Source: Dongia_A sp964542425
GTDB lineage: Bacteria > Pseudomonadota > Alphaproteobacteria > Dongiales > Dongiaceae
Direction of reading: 5' to 3'
Assembly: GCA_964542425.1 (NCBI GenBank)
Contig: CAZIUB010000126.1
Span: 1-64,000, forward strand
DNA: 64,000 nucleotides
Both the position numbers and the translations under genes were made by a program. Below are positions 17,307-25,805 of the stretch, in pieces. Position 1 is the stretch's first letter. Each line of letters begins with the position of its first letter. The notes beneath the pieces were generated by a model, which was not told the DNA's origin, made no database searches, and worked only from the letters and a program-made list of their open reading frames with translations.

Positions 17307-17383
17307 CTAGTGTCCCGATTCTGAATTTCGCCAGACCACCCAGCGACACCCCGAGCGAATTTCAGAATCGATAAGGACACTAG
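17307..17383. repeat. 77 bp palindromic element with CTAGTGTCC ends
   Basis: The ends are CTAGTGTCC and GGACACTAG. Inside them GATTCTGAATTTCG and CGAATTTCAGAATC form a near-perfect second stem around a short centre. It has the structure of a small non-coding palindromic or MITE-like element. A related one begins 14 bp downstream. Confidence 0.7.
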
Positions 17384-17396
17384 CAACCTATTGAGT

Positions 17397-17476
17397 CTAG
17401 TGTCGTATTTGGTTTCGAAGTTCGCTTGGCGCTCCTGGTCGCGTGATCTGGCGAACTTTAAAAACCATGACATTAG
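17397..17476. repeat. 80 bp palindromic element with CTAGTGTC / GACATTAG ends
   Basis: The outer ends CTAGTGTC and GACATTAG pair with one mismatch, and inside GGTTTCGAAGTTCGC faces GCGAACTTTAAAAACC. The termini match those of the neighbouring 17307-17383 element but the interior is diverged. It ends about 80 bp before the DNA polymerase IV start. Confidence 0.6.
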
Positions 17477-17557
17477 GGGCATTCCCGAGCAAGGGTCCTT
17501 TCGGCGAGAATCGGGCCAGCGGGCAAGTGTGGGAGCATTGGGCACGGGACTGGCGCC

Positions 17558-18844
17558 ATGGATATGGACCAAACCATGGGATTTTGCCGCGATTGCGGGC
17601 AACGCATGGCGGAACGGGTTCGGCGCTGTCCGACTTGCCGCTCACCCCGCATTCTCCGCCATCCCGAACTGTTTTCGCTGAACATCGGACATGTCGATTG
17701 CGATGCCTTCTATGCCGCGATCGAAAAGCGCGACCGACCGGAATTGCGCGACAAGCCGGTGATCATCGGGGGCGCTCGGAGGGGCGTGGTTTCGACCGCC
17801 TGCTACATCGCGCGCATCGCCGGGGTCAGATCGGCGATGCCGATGTTCAAGGCCAGGGCGCTGTGCCCCGAGGCGGTGGTACTTCCCCCCGACATGGCCA
17901 AGTATCGCAAGGTGGGCGCCGAGATTCGCGCGCTGATGCTGGACTTGACCCCGTTGGTGGAGCCGTTGTCGATCGACGAGGCGTTCCTGGATCTTTCCGG
18001 CACCACTTGCCTCCACAAGCGCAGCCCCGCTGAGAGCCTGGCCCACCTCGCCCGGCGTGCCGAGGCCGAATTCGCCATCACGGTTTCGATCGGGCTCAGC
18101 CACAACAAGTTTCTGGCCAAGATCGCCTCCGATTTGGACAAGCCTCGCGGGTTCAGCGTCATCGGCAAGGCGGAGACCCTGCAATTCCTGGCTTCACGGC
18201 CGGTCTCGTCGATCTCGGGCGTGGGCAAGGCGATGAGCGAAAGGCTGGCCAAGGACGGCCTTCATACCATCGGGCAATTGCAAACCTTGGCCCTCAATGA
18301 ACTGGTGCGGCGCCACGGACGCATGGGAGCGCATTTGCACGATCTGGCGCGAGGGCAAGACAGCCGCCCGGTCGATCCCGCCCTGCCGGCCAAGAGCATT
18401 TCCAGCGAGACCACGTTTGACGAGGACATTGCCGATTCCCAGCAACTGCGCCACGAATTGTGGCCTTTATGCGAAACCGTGTCGAGGCGGCTGAAGCAGG
18501 CGGAGATGGCGGGAGGTGTTGTTCACCTGAAGCTGAAAACCGCGGGCTTTCGCCTGGTGTCGCGCCAAGTCAAGCTGGGCCAGCCGACGCAATTGGCCGA
18601 TGCGCTGTTTCGCGCCGGCACGGCGCTTCTCTCCCGCGAGGCGGGGAATGCCCCCTATCGCCTGCTTGGAATCGGGGTCAGCGATTTGGTGGAGGCCGGG
18701 TCGGGGGAGGTGGGCGATCTCAGCGATCCGGATCAGACCAAGCGATCGCGCATCGAGCGGGCGATGGATGCGGTTCGCGCCAAGCTGGGGCGCGACAGCA
18801 TCATCAAGGGGCGCAGCCTGCCCATCAAGAAGCCGGGGTCTTAG
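17558..18844 (+). CDS. dinB: DNA polymerase IV (Y-family translesion polymerase)
   Basis: Error-prone translesion polymerase, 428 residues. The N-terminus has a zinc-ribbon-like CRDCGQRM...RRCPTCRS before the normal Y-family start, a feature recalled from some alphaproteobacterial homologues. Catalytic acidic residues are in NIGHVDCDAFYAAIE and PLSIDEAFLDLSG. Helix-hairpin-helix residues (VSSISGVGKAMSERL) and a little-finger domain follow. It lies next to divK-pleD but divergently. No LexA-type box was identified with confidence. Confidence 0.93.
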   Translation: MDMDQTMGFCRDCGQRMAERVRRCPTCRSPRILRHPELFSLNIGHVDCDAFYAAIEKRDRPELRDKPVIIGGARRGVVSTACYIARIAGVRSAMPMFKARALCPEAVVLPPDMAKYRKVGAEIRALMLDLTPLVEPLSIDEAFLDLSGTTCLHKRSPAESLAHLARRAEAEFAITVSIGLSHNKFLAKIASDLDKPRGFSVIGKAETLQFLASRPVSSISGVGKAMSERLAKDGLHTIGQLQTLALNELVRRHGRMGAHLHDLARGQDSRPVDPALPAKSISSETTFDEDIADSQQLRHELWPLCETVSRRLKQAEMAGGVVHLKLKTAGFRLVSRQVKLGQPTQLADALFRAGTALLSREAGNAPYRLLGIGVSDLVEAGSGEVGDLSDPDQTKRSRIERAMDAVRAKLGRDSIIKGRSLPIKKPGS

Positions 18845-18873
18845 TCGCGCGCGGCATGGGCGCCTTCACATAG

Positions 18874-18965
18874 GTCATCGCTGCGCTTGACGCGGCGATC
18901 CATCTTGGCCCGCAGTGGCCATGGATTACCGGGTCTCGTCGCTTCGCTCCGGCCCGGCAATGACG
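18874..18965. repeat. Intergenic palindromic repeat, long version of the CGTCAT/ATGACG family
   Basis: It begins GTCATCGCTGCGCTTGACGC and ends GGCCCGGCAATGACG, with CATCCAT and ATGGATTACCGGGTC in the interior and a GTCGCTTCGCTCC loop. This is the long form of the alphaproteobacterial intergenic palindrome at 6427-6489. It lies between the 3' ends of the convergent dinB and EipB-like genes. Confidence 0.75.
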
Positions 18966-19000
18966 ATAAAGAATCAATTCACCGCCCCTGTTCGCGTACC

Positions 19001-19843
19001 CTAGGGGCAATTCTCGCTGGGCAGGACCTCGAGCTTGCGCAACACGCCCTCGACCTGGAGGCCGCCGAACTCGAAGGTCAGTTCGCCGACGACGCCATTA
19101 TCGTAGACGCGGAGCGATTGCTCGAAATCGGGCGCCGAATCTGGCTGATTGTCGACGAAAAAGGCGAGGTCCACGCGCCGCGACATTTGGCCCTTCAGTT
19201 CGGGAAAGATCTCGCCCTTGCCCTGCCAGGTGGTGGTGGCGCCGGTGATGATGGCGCTGATTTCGACCGGGTGATCGGCGAGCGATGGATCGAACACGGT
19301 CGCGATGAAGACCGGCGAACCGGTTTGCGCCTGTTCCATGATGGCGGTCGAGTGTTCCATCGGCAGAAGCGCCGGGTCGATCGCCGATTCCCGGCGCTCG
19401 GGCAGTTCGGTGGTGAGCGTGCCGGGGGCGCTCGAATTGGGGAAGCTGACCTCGCCGCGCCTCTGGCTCGAGAGCTCGCCATCGCGCGCCTCGCGGATCG
19501 AGTAACGCAGCCCGCCGCCGTCCTTGGCTTCCCAGGTCGACTGGCTCCAATCGAATTCATGCGCGTCGCCCTCGGCCCCGATGAGCCGGATGCCGGCCTT
19601 CTGATTGACCGTCCAGCCATCGCAACCATCGGCCAGTTCGTAGGAGAGGACGCCCACCGCACCGGAAGCCTGGCCGAAGGTCCCGGCCCCAACCTTGGCC
19701 TTGAGCTCGTAGGTCGCCCGATGCGGCAGAAACTGGACCGCCTCGGCCTGGGGCGCCAGGAACACCCAAACCATCGCGAACGATAGCACCCAACCCATGC
19801 TTGTCAGCATTCCAGCGCCAACTTTCGAAAATGCGTGATCCAT
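19001..19843 (-). CDS. EipB-like cell-envelope integrity protein (DUF1849)
   Basis: Periplasmic beta-barrel-like protein of about 280 residues. A signal sequence MLTSMGWVLSFAMVWVFLAP ends near QAEA, and the mature protein begins VQFLPHRATYELKAK. Two Cys residues, in ADGCDGWTVN and the C-terminal SENCP, fit the conserved disulfide of EipB from Brucella, which is needed for envelope stability. Start choice is unusual: ATG at 19843 (MDHAFSKVGAG) comes from an inserted palindromic repeat and has GGAG at good spacing, while ATG at 19810 gives a conventional signal peptide but has a weak ribosome site. The upstream frame to 19888 also runs through the repeat. Confidence 0.8.
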   Translation of the reverse strand: MDHAFSKVGAGMLTSMGWVLSFAMVWVFLAPQAEAVQFLPHRATYELKAKVGAGTFGQASGAVGVLSYELADGCDGWTVNQKAGIRLIGAEGDAHEFDWSQSTWEAKDGGGLRYSIREARDGELSSQRRGEVSFPNSSAPGTLTTELPERRESAIDPALLPMEHSTAIMEQAQTGSPVFIATVFDPSLADHPVEISAIITGATTTWQGKGEIFPELKGQMSRRVDLAFFVDNQPDSAPDFEQSLRVYDNGVVGELTFEFGGLQVEGVLRKLEVLPSENCP

Positions 19844-19874
19844 GAAACGCTCCGATGCTTTAACGAAAATTGGC
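19817..19874 (-). repeat. 58 bp palindromic repeat, start-codon type, copy B
   Basis: The ends GCCAACTTTCG (19817-19827) and CGAAAATTGGC (19864-19874) pair. Read on the minus strand the interior has GGAGCGTTTCATGGATCACG and then CATTTTCGAAAGTTGGC. The ATG opens the frame MDHAFSKVG, which continues without a break into the EipB-like gene. Confidence 0.8.
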
Positions 19875-20084
19875 CGATATTGCGACATGACATTACCCGC
19901 CGGATTGTACGAGCGGGGTCGTTTGGCACGAATTAACCAGTCGCACGAATACAGATACTAGGACCCACCTGTCGCACCATCGCCAATCGCGGCCGCTTTC
20001 AGAAATTATCGTACGCCCGCGAGCGGGAAGATAGCATACCCGTCAGCGTCCCAGACACCCAAATTCCTGATTCCGGGGGAAGAC

Positions 20085-21050
20085 ATGAAAGCCAAGCCGA
20101 TCGTCTATGTCACCCGCAGGCTCCCCGATGCGGTCACCAGCCGCCTAATGGCGAGCTATGCGGGCAGGCTGAACCCCGAGGATGCGATCCGCACACCCGA
20201 AGAGATCGTCGAAGGCGCCGTTGGGGCCGACGCCATCCTGGTGACACCGGCCGACAAGATCAATGCCGAGCTCATCAATCGGCTGCCCGAAAGTGTGCGT
20301 ATGATCGCCACCTTCTCGGTAGGCCACGAGCACATCGACCTCAACGCGGCCAAGGCAAGGGGATTGCCGGTCTCCAACACGCCCGATGTACTGACCGACG
20401 CGACCGCCGACATCGCGCTCCTTTTGATGCTGGGGGCGGCAAGACGCGCGCATGAGGGCGAGCGCGCATTGCGCGAGGCGACGTGGAAGAGCTGGTCGAC
20501 CGTCTACATGCTGGGCGTGCACATGACCGGCAAGCGGCTGGGCATTTTCGGCATGGGACGGATCGGGCAGGCGGTTGCCAAACGGGCGCGGGCCTTCGAC
20601 ATGGTGATCCATTATTCCAACCGCTCGCGATTGTCGCCCGATCTCGAACAAGGTGCCATCTATCACGCCAAGCCCGAGGACATGCTGGCGCATTGCGATT
20701 TCCTGTCGATCAACGCGCCGGGGGGCGCGGACACTTATCACTGGCTGAACTCGATGCGCATCGCCATGCTTCCCGATTGCGCGATCGTCGTCAACACCTC
20801 GCGGGGCGGCCTGGTGGATGATGCGGCGCTGATCGCCGCCTTGAAGAGCGGCAAGCTGTTCGCCGCCGGACTCGATGTCTATGAGGGCGAGCCGAAACTG
20901 AACCCGGAGTATCGCGAATTGCAGAACGCGTTCCTGCTGCCGCATCTGGGCAGCGCCACCATCGAGACAAGGAACGCCATGGGCTTCAAGGCGCTGGACA
21001 ACCTGGATGCGTTTTTCGCGGGGAGGAAGTTGCCGGACAGAATGGTGTAG
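20085..21050 (+). CDS. D-2-hydroxyacid dehydrogenase (glyoxylate/hydroxypyruvate reductase-like)
   Basis: NAD(P)-dependent dehydrogenase of 321 residues acting on a D-2-hydroxyacid such as glycerate or glycolate. The nucleotide-binding GIFGMGRIGQAVAKRA is near residues 151-166. Catalytic Arg is in NTSRGGLVDD, Glu in DVYEGEP and His in LPHLGSATIETR, so the active site is complete. The overall pattern (FSVGHEHIDLNAAKARG, NTPDVLTDATADIALLL) is that of the GyaR/GRHPR branch. ATG at 20085 is preceded by GGGGGAAG. It appears to be a single-gene unit. Confidence 0.9.
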   Translation: MKAKPIVYVTRRLPDAVTSRLMASYAGRLNPEDAIRTPEEIVEGAVGADAILVTPADKINAELINRLPESVRMIATFSVGHEHIDLNAAKARGLPVSNTPDVLTDATADIALLLMLGAARRAHEGERALREATWKSWSTVYMLGVHMTGKRLGIFGMGRIGQAVAKRARAFDMVIHYSNRSRLSPDLEQGAIYHAKPEDMLAHCDFLSINAPGGADTYHWLNSMRIAMLPDCAIVVNTSRGGLVDDAALIAALKSGKLFAAGLDVYEGEPKLNPEYRELQNAFLLPHLGSATIETRNAMGFKALDNLDAFFAGRKLPDRMV

Positions 21051-21122
21051 GAGCAGAAGGTTCTCGCGAGGCAGCGCCCTCACCCCCACCCTCTCCGGCC
21101 CGCGCGGCAGAGCGAGAAAAAA

Positions 21123-22157
21123 TCACGCCTTCGCCGGCTTGCCCTTGGGCTGGGGCAGCGTGAAGGAATGGATGCCGCCGCCGCCGAAGGCGAGTTCGAG
21201 GCCGGGGATCTGAACGACCTCTCGCTTGGGAAACAGGCGGGAGAGCGCTTCGAAGGCCTTGCGGTCCTGCGCGCCATCCTCGAAGGCAGGCAGAATGATG
21301 GCGCCATCGGGCATGTAGAAGTTCACATAAGAAAGCGCCAGGCGCCGCCCGTCCTCGTCGAAGCGGGGGCGCGGCTGTTCGATCTCGATCACTTCGAGGG
21401 CGCGGGCACTCGCGTCGCGCGCGCCCCGAAGCCGCTCCAGATTGTCGGAGAGCACTTTTTGATTGGGGTCGGCCGGGTCGCTGGCGGTCAGCGCCACCAC
21501 CACGCCCGGCCGCACGAAGCGCGCCAGGTTGGCGACCTGGCCGCCGGTGATGTCGTCCTGAAGGCCGGCCGCCAGCCAGATCACCTGGCGCAATCCCAGG
21601 AACTCGATCAGCAATTCCTCGATCTGCAAGCGCTCGAGGCCGGGATTGCGGTTGGGGTTGAGGAGCACCGATTCGGTCGCGATGATCGTACCCTCGCCAT
21701 CGGTGTCGATGGCCCCGCCTTCCAGCACCAGATCGGCCACATAGGCGCGCATCTCGAGCTGATCCAGCATCGCGCGCGCGACTTCGGCGTCGCGCAAATG
21801 GTCCTCGTAGCGGTGGCCCCAGGCGTTCCAGCGCCAGCGTACACCGGCCACCTCGCCCTTGGCATTTTCGAGGAAGGTCGGGCCGTAATCCCTGATCCAG
21901 CAATCGTCGTGCGGGATCGAAACCTGGCTCACGCCGGGGCCGGTCAAGAGCGAAACCTCGGCCACATTCTTGGGCTTGACCACCATCGAGACCGGCTCGA
22001 AGCGGGCAATGGTGGTGGCTAGCTCGGCCACGATCTCGCGCGCCCCGTCGAGATGTTCGCCCCAGGTTGGCCCGCGGCTGGGCCAAGCCATCCAGCAACG
22101 CTCGTGCGGCGCCCATTCCGCCGCGAGGGCGAAGCCGTCGGCAAACGGTCTGGTCAT
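21123..22157 (-). CDS. Agmatine deiminase-fold protein lacking the catalytic Cys, His and Asp
   Basis: The protein is clearly of the peptidylarginine-deiminase/agmatine deiminase family: AAEWAPHERCWMAWPSRG, DDCWIRDYGPTFLEN, LEGGAIDTDGEGTIIATESV and SYVNFYMPDGAIILPAF are all present. Normal agmatine deiminases have GHVDN in mid-protein and GGGNIHCIT near the end. Here these read GQVAN and GGGGIHSFT, so catalytic His becomes Gln, Asp becomes Ala and nucleophilic Cys becomes Ser. The reading frame is intact over the full family length, so this is not simple decay. Agmatine hydrolysis by the usual mechanism is not expected. Start 22157 (MTRPFADGF) fits the family N-terminus; 22190 is an alternative. 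Confidence 0.82.
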   Translation of the reverse strand: MTRPFADGFALAAEWAPHERCWMAWPSRGPTWGEHLDGAREIVAELATTIARFEPVSMVVKPKNVAEVSLLTGPGVSQVSIPHDDCWIRDYGPTFLENAKGEVAGVRWRWNAWGHRYEDHLRDAEVARAMLDQLEMRAYVADLVLEGGAIDTDGEGTIIATESVLLNPNRNPGLERLQIEELLIEFLGLRQVIWLAAGLQDDITGGQVANLARFVRPGVVVALTASDPADPNQKVLSDNLERLRGARDASARALEVIEIEQPRPRFDEDGRRLALSYVNFYMPDGAIILPAFEDGAQDRKAFEALSRLFPKREVVQIPGLELAFGGGGIHSFTLPQPKGKPAKA

Positions 22158-22357
22158 ATTTTGGCCCGGTCCCCGTTTGACATGGGCCATAGTCTAGCAG
22201 CTTGGGAAGCCTGCGCTAGTGATTCGACTCCGACATTCCGCTCTAGGGACATGTCGGCCCGGACCACAGCCAAATTCAAAGCGTTGCGGTGCGCCGCCCA
22301 CACAATGAGAGGAACAAGAAGCGTGGCGTCGCACCACTGGCCCGCGGCCCTCGAACG

Positions 22358-24145
22358 CTACTGCCCGGCTTTCCTGGGCGCGATATCGAGACGTATCGAC
22401 AATTCCTTAAGCCTCGCCGACGGCACTTCCGAAGGTGCCTGCATCAACAAATCCTCGGCCCGCTGGTTCAAGGGGAAGGCGATGACCTCGCGAATGTTGC
22501 GTTCCTCGGCCAGCAGCATGACGATGCGATCGATGCCGGGCGCCGAGCCGCCATGCGGTGGCGCCCCGAACTTGAACGCGTTCAGCATGCCGCCGAAACG
22601 CGCCTCGACTTCGGCCGCGGAATAGCCGGCGATCTCGAAGGCCTTGTACATGATCTCGGGCAGGTGGTTGCGGATGGCGCCCGAGGAAAGCTCGATGCCG
22701 TTGCACACGATGTCGTATTGATAGGCCTTGATGGTGAGCGGGTCCTGATTCAAGAGCGCATCGAGCCCGCCCTGTGGCATCGAGAAGGGATTGTGGCTGA
22801 ATTCGATCTTGCCGGTTTCCTCGTCCATCTCGAACATCGGGAAATCGACGATCCAACAGAATTCGAAGCGCCCCGATTCGACGAGGCCCAGATCGTCACC
22901 GAGTTTGTTTCGCACGATGCCGGCAAATTTCGCGGCCAGGACCTTCTTGTCGCAGGCAAAGAACAGCGCGTCGCCGTCCTTGGCGCCGGTCAAGTCGCGC
23001 AAGTGCGAAAGCCTTGCCGTATCGAGGTTCTTGGCGATGGGACCCTTGGCGCCTCCGGAATCGAACAAGACATATCCGAGGCCGGGCGCGCCCTCGCCCT
23101 TGGCCCAATCGTTCAACTTGTCGAAGAACGAGCGCGGGCGGGCGCCGGCGCCGGGTGCTGGAATCGCGCGCACGACCGATCCCGTCTCGATCGCACGGGC
23201 GAAGATGCCGAAGCCCGAACCTCGGAACGCCTCGGTCACGTCACCGATCCGGATCGGGTTGCGCAAATCGGGTTTGTCCGAGCCGAATTCGAGCATCGCC
23301 GTCTCGAAGGGAATGCGCGGGAAGGGGAAGCCTGAGACCGGGCGCGCGCCTGCGAATTCCTCGAACACGCCGTGCAGCACCGGCTCGATCGCGGCGAAGA
23401 CGTCTTCCTGGGTGACGTAGGACATCTCGAAATCGAGCTGGTAGAACTCGCCGGGCGAGCGATCGGCGCGGCTGTCCTCGTCTCGGAAGCAGGGCGCGAT
23501 CTGGAAATAGCGGTCGAAACCCGCCACCATCAGGAGCTGCTTGAATTGCTGGGGCGCCTGGGGAAGGGCGTAGAACTTGCCCGGGTGGAGTCGCGAGGGC
23601 ACCAGGAAGTCGCGAGCCCCTTCCGGCGAAGAGGAGGTGAGGATCGGGGTCTGGAATTCGGTGAAACCGGCATCGACCATGCGCCGGCGGATACTGGAGA
23701 TGATATGCGATCGCAATAGGATGTTGCGATGCACCTTGTCGCGCCGGAGATCGAGGAAGCGATAACGCAGGCGTATCTCCTCGCCGGAATCCTCGTCGCT
23801 CGCGACTTGCAGGGGCAGCAACTCCGCCACCGATTGCACTAGATACTCCTGGATCTGGATTTCGATCTCGCCGGTCGGCAATTTCGGGTTCACGGTTTCG
23901 GGCGTGCGCTTGACAAGCTTCCCGGTGACGGTGACGACGCTCTCCACCCTCGTCGCCTCGACCTTGCCAAACAGCGCCGACGAGACATCAAGCATGCATT
24001 GCGTGATCCCGTAATGATCGCGCAGATCCAGGAACACCAGGTTGCCGTGATCGCGTTTGCGATGGACCCAGCCGGAAATTCGCACGATCTCGCCCGCGTT
24101 TCCGGGGCGAAGCTGGCCACAATCATGGGTGCGATAAGGGTGCAT
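22358..24145 (-). CDS. aspS: Aspartyl-tRNA synthetase, bacterial type
   Basis: Class II aminoacyl-tRNA synthetase, 595 residues, which charges tRNA-Asp. The N-terminal anticodon-binding OB domain has VRISGWVHRKRDHGNLVFLDLRD. Class II motif 2 is APCFRDEDSRADRSPGEF (about residues 220-237) and motif 3 lies near GGSAPGIDRIVMLL. The GAD insertion domain typical of the bacterial form lies between about 310 and 420. Alphaproteobacteria often use a non-discriminating AspRS that also charges tRNA-Asn, but this cannot be decided here. It is divergent from RNase D, with start codons 146 bp apart. Confidence 0.95.
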   Translation of the reverse strand: MHPYRTHDCGQLRPGNAGEIVRISGWVHRKRDHGNLVFLDLRDHYGITQCMLDVSSALFGKVEATRVESVVTVTGKLVKRTPETVNPKLPTGEIEIQIQEYLVQSVAELLPLQVASDEDSGEEIRLRYRFLDLRRDKVHRNILLRSHIISSIRRRMVDAGFTEFQTPILTSSSPEGARDFLVPSRLHPGKFYALPQAPQQFKQLLMVAGFDRYFQIAPCFRDEDSRADRSPGEFYQLDFEMSYVTQEDVFAAIEPVLHGVFEEFAGARPVSGFPFPRIPFETAMLEFGSDKPDLRNPIRIGDVTEAFRGSGFGIFARAIETGSVVRAIPAPGAGARPRSFFDKLNDWAKGEGAPGLGYVLFDSGGAKGPIAKNLDTARLSHLRDLTGAKDGDALFFACDKKVLAAKFAGIVRNKLGDDLGLVESGRFEFCWIVDFPMFEMDEETGKIEFSHNPFSMPQGGLDALLNQDPLTIKAYQYDIVCNGIELSSGAIRNHLPEIMYKAFEIAGYSAAEVEARFGGMLNAFKFGAPPHGGSAPGIDRIVMLLAEERNIREVIAFPLNQRAEDLLMQAPSEVPSARLKELSIRLDIAPRKAGQ

Positions 24146-24291
24146 GTCGTCGTTTCCGATGCGCCTGAAGCGGTGGCCGGAACCCCGTGATTCCGCTGGG
24201 GTTCCGGCCGGCGAAAAGGCACGGATCGCGCCGAATTGTCAAGGGAACGGCTTGCCGCCGACGCGACTTACCGGTTATAGCATCGGCCTCC

Positions 24292-25488
24292 ATGACCCCC
24301 CTTTCCCCAGGCGAAGCGCCCCTCCTCGCCACCACCGACGAATTGGCTCGTTTTTGCGCCGGGCTCAAGGGCGCGCCCTATGTCACCATCGACACCGAAT
24401 TCGTGCGCGAGCGGACATATTATCCGGTCCTTTGCCTGGTGCAGGTGGGGGGACACGCCGAGGACGCAGGCGCAGGCGAAGTCGCGGCCATCGACCCGAT
24501 GGCGCCGGGGATCAGCCTCGATCCGCTGGTGGAACTTTTGCTCGATCCCAAAATCACCAAGGTCGTTCATGCCGCCCGCCAGGATCTGGAAATCTTCCTC
24601 AAGCTTTGCGGTGAGATGCCAAGGCCGATCGTGGACACCCAGATCCTGGCCATGGTCTGCGGCTTCGGCGATTCGGCAAGCTACGAAACCTTGGCCGGCA
24701 AGCTCGCGCATACTCGCGTCGACAAGCTGTCGCGCTTCACCGATTGGGCGCGCCGGCCATTGACCCAGCGCCAGGTCGAGTACGCGCTCTCCGACGTGAC
24801 GCATCTCAGGATCGTCTACGAGAAGCTGTGGAGCCGAGCGACCGAGGCCGGGCGCCTGGGCTGGATCGAGGACGAGATCGCGACCTTGACCGACCGCGCG
24901 ACCTACGAGGTTCCGCCCGAGGATGCGTGGCGGCGGTTGAAGCTGCGCTCGGACAAGCCACGGGTGCTGGCGGTCGCGCGCGAAATCGCCGCCTGGCGCG
25001 AGCGCGAGGCCCAGCTGCGCGACGTGCCGAGGGGCCGCGTGCTGGGCGACGAGAATATCATCGAGATCGCGGCCCACCCGCCAAGGGACGCGGCCCATTT
25101 GGCGCAATGCCGGGGCCTGTCGCGGGGCTTTGCCGAGGGCCGCGTGGGCGAGGCCATCCTGCGGGCGGTGGCCCACGCGCTCGATATGCCGGAAGCGGAA
25201 TGCCCCAGGGTCACGCCGCGCCCGGAAATACCGGGCGGACTTGGGCCGATCATCGAATTGCTGCGCGTGCTCTTGAAGCTACGCTGCGATGATCACGAGG
25301 TCGCACAAAGGCTGGTCGCCAATTCGAGCGATCTGGAGAGGATCGCCGCCGACGACGAGGCCGACGTGCCGGCGCTCAAAGGCTGGCGGCGCGAGGTGTT
25401 CGGCGCCGAGGCGCTCGCGTTGAAGCAGGGCAAGCTCGCAATGACGGCCTCCGGGCGATCGGTCAAGGTGATCAGGATCGGGGAATAG
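24292..25488 (+). CDS. rnd: Ribonuclease D
   Basis: DEDDy 3'-5' exoribonuclease that trims tRNA and other small RNAs, 398 residues. Exo I is TIDTEFVRERTYYP (Asp and Glu), Exo II is HAARQDLEIF, and Exo III has YALSDVTHLRIVY with the Tyr and Asp. The C-terminal half carries HRDC-type helical domains (ARNIAAWRE-like region at about residue 225 and PRDAAHLAQCRGLSR). ATG at 24292 was chosen; the upstream frame to 24187 is basic and non-conserved. Confidence 0.93.
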   Translation: MTPLSPGEAPLLATTDELARFCAGLKGAPYVTIDTEFVRERTYYPVLCLVQVGGHAEDAGAGEVAAIDPMAPGISLDPLVELLLDPKITKVVHAARQDLEIFLKLCGEMPRPIVDTQILAMVCGFGDSASYETLAGKLAHTRVDKLSRFTDWARRPLTQRQVEYALSDVTHLRIVYEKLWSRATEAGRLGWIEDEIATLTDRATYEVPPEDAWRRLKLRSDKPRVLAVAREIAAWREREAQLRDVPRGRVLGDENIIEIAAHPPRDAAHLAQCRGLSRGFAEGRVGEAILRAVAHALDMPEAECPRVTPRPEIPGGLGPIIELLRVLLKLRCDDHEVAQRLVANSSDLERIAADDEADVPALKGWRREVFGAEALALKQGKLAMTASGRSVKVIRIGE

Positions 25489-25610
25489 AGGCGGCGCCCG
25501 TTGCCGTTGATTCCGCCCTCACCCCGGCCCCAGAGGGAGAAAATGAACGTGCACTCTCCCGCGGATCGCGCGGGAGTGGAAGAAATTTGCGACCCTCGCC
25601 GCGGCCCATA

Positions 25611-25691
25611 GGAAAAGGGGACGCTACTCTTTCCCCTTTCCCCCGCGTGCGGGAGCTACGGCAGCGAGAAAAGGGTAGCGTCCCCTTTTCC
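25611..25691. repeat. Composite repeat with inverted AAAAGGG hairpin units
   Basis: An inverted unit (AAAAGGGGACGCTACTCTTT, 25613-25632) and a direct unit (AAAAGGG-TAGCGTC-CCCTTTT, 25669-25689) flank CCCCCGCGTGCGGGAGCTAC. A nearly identical composite is at 56359-56462. It lies between the 3' ends of rnd and a cyclase gene. The 317 bp gap 25489-25805 otherwise contains the ppx fragment. Confidence 0.85.
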
Positions 25692-25713
25692 GACCCTCGG
25701 GAGAACGAGATTC

Positions 25714-25782
25714 TCACACGATAGCGGTTTCCTGGCCGAAGGCCTTGCCCACGGCATCGAGGCGGCGCTGCACCGCCTCGCC
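25714..25782 (-). pseudogene. Duplicated 3' end of ppx (69 bp fragment)
   Basis: These 69 bp match the last 69 bp of the ppx gene at 30145-30213 with four mismatches and no gaps, in the same orientation, including the stop codon. The encoded ends are DAVGKAFGQETAIV here and DAVGKAFRQETAIV in ppx. Nothing upstream of the fragment resembles ppx. The two copies form direct repeats around two cyclase/TPR genes. Confidence 0.85.
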
Positions 25783-25805
25783 GCCGTCCTGGCCGCTCCC
25801 TTTCG

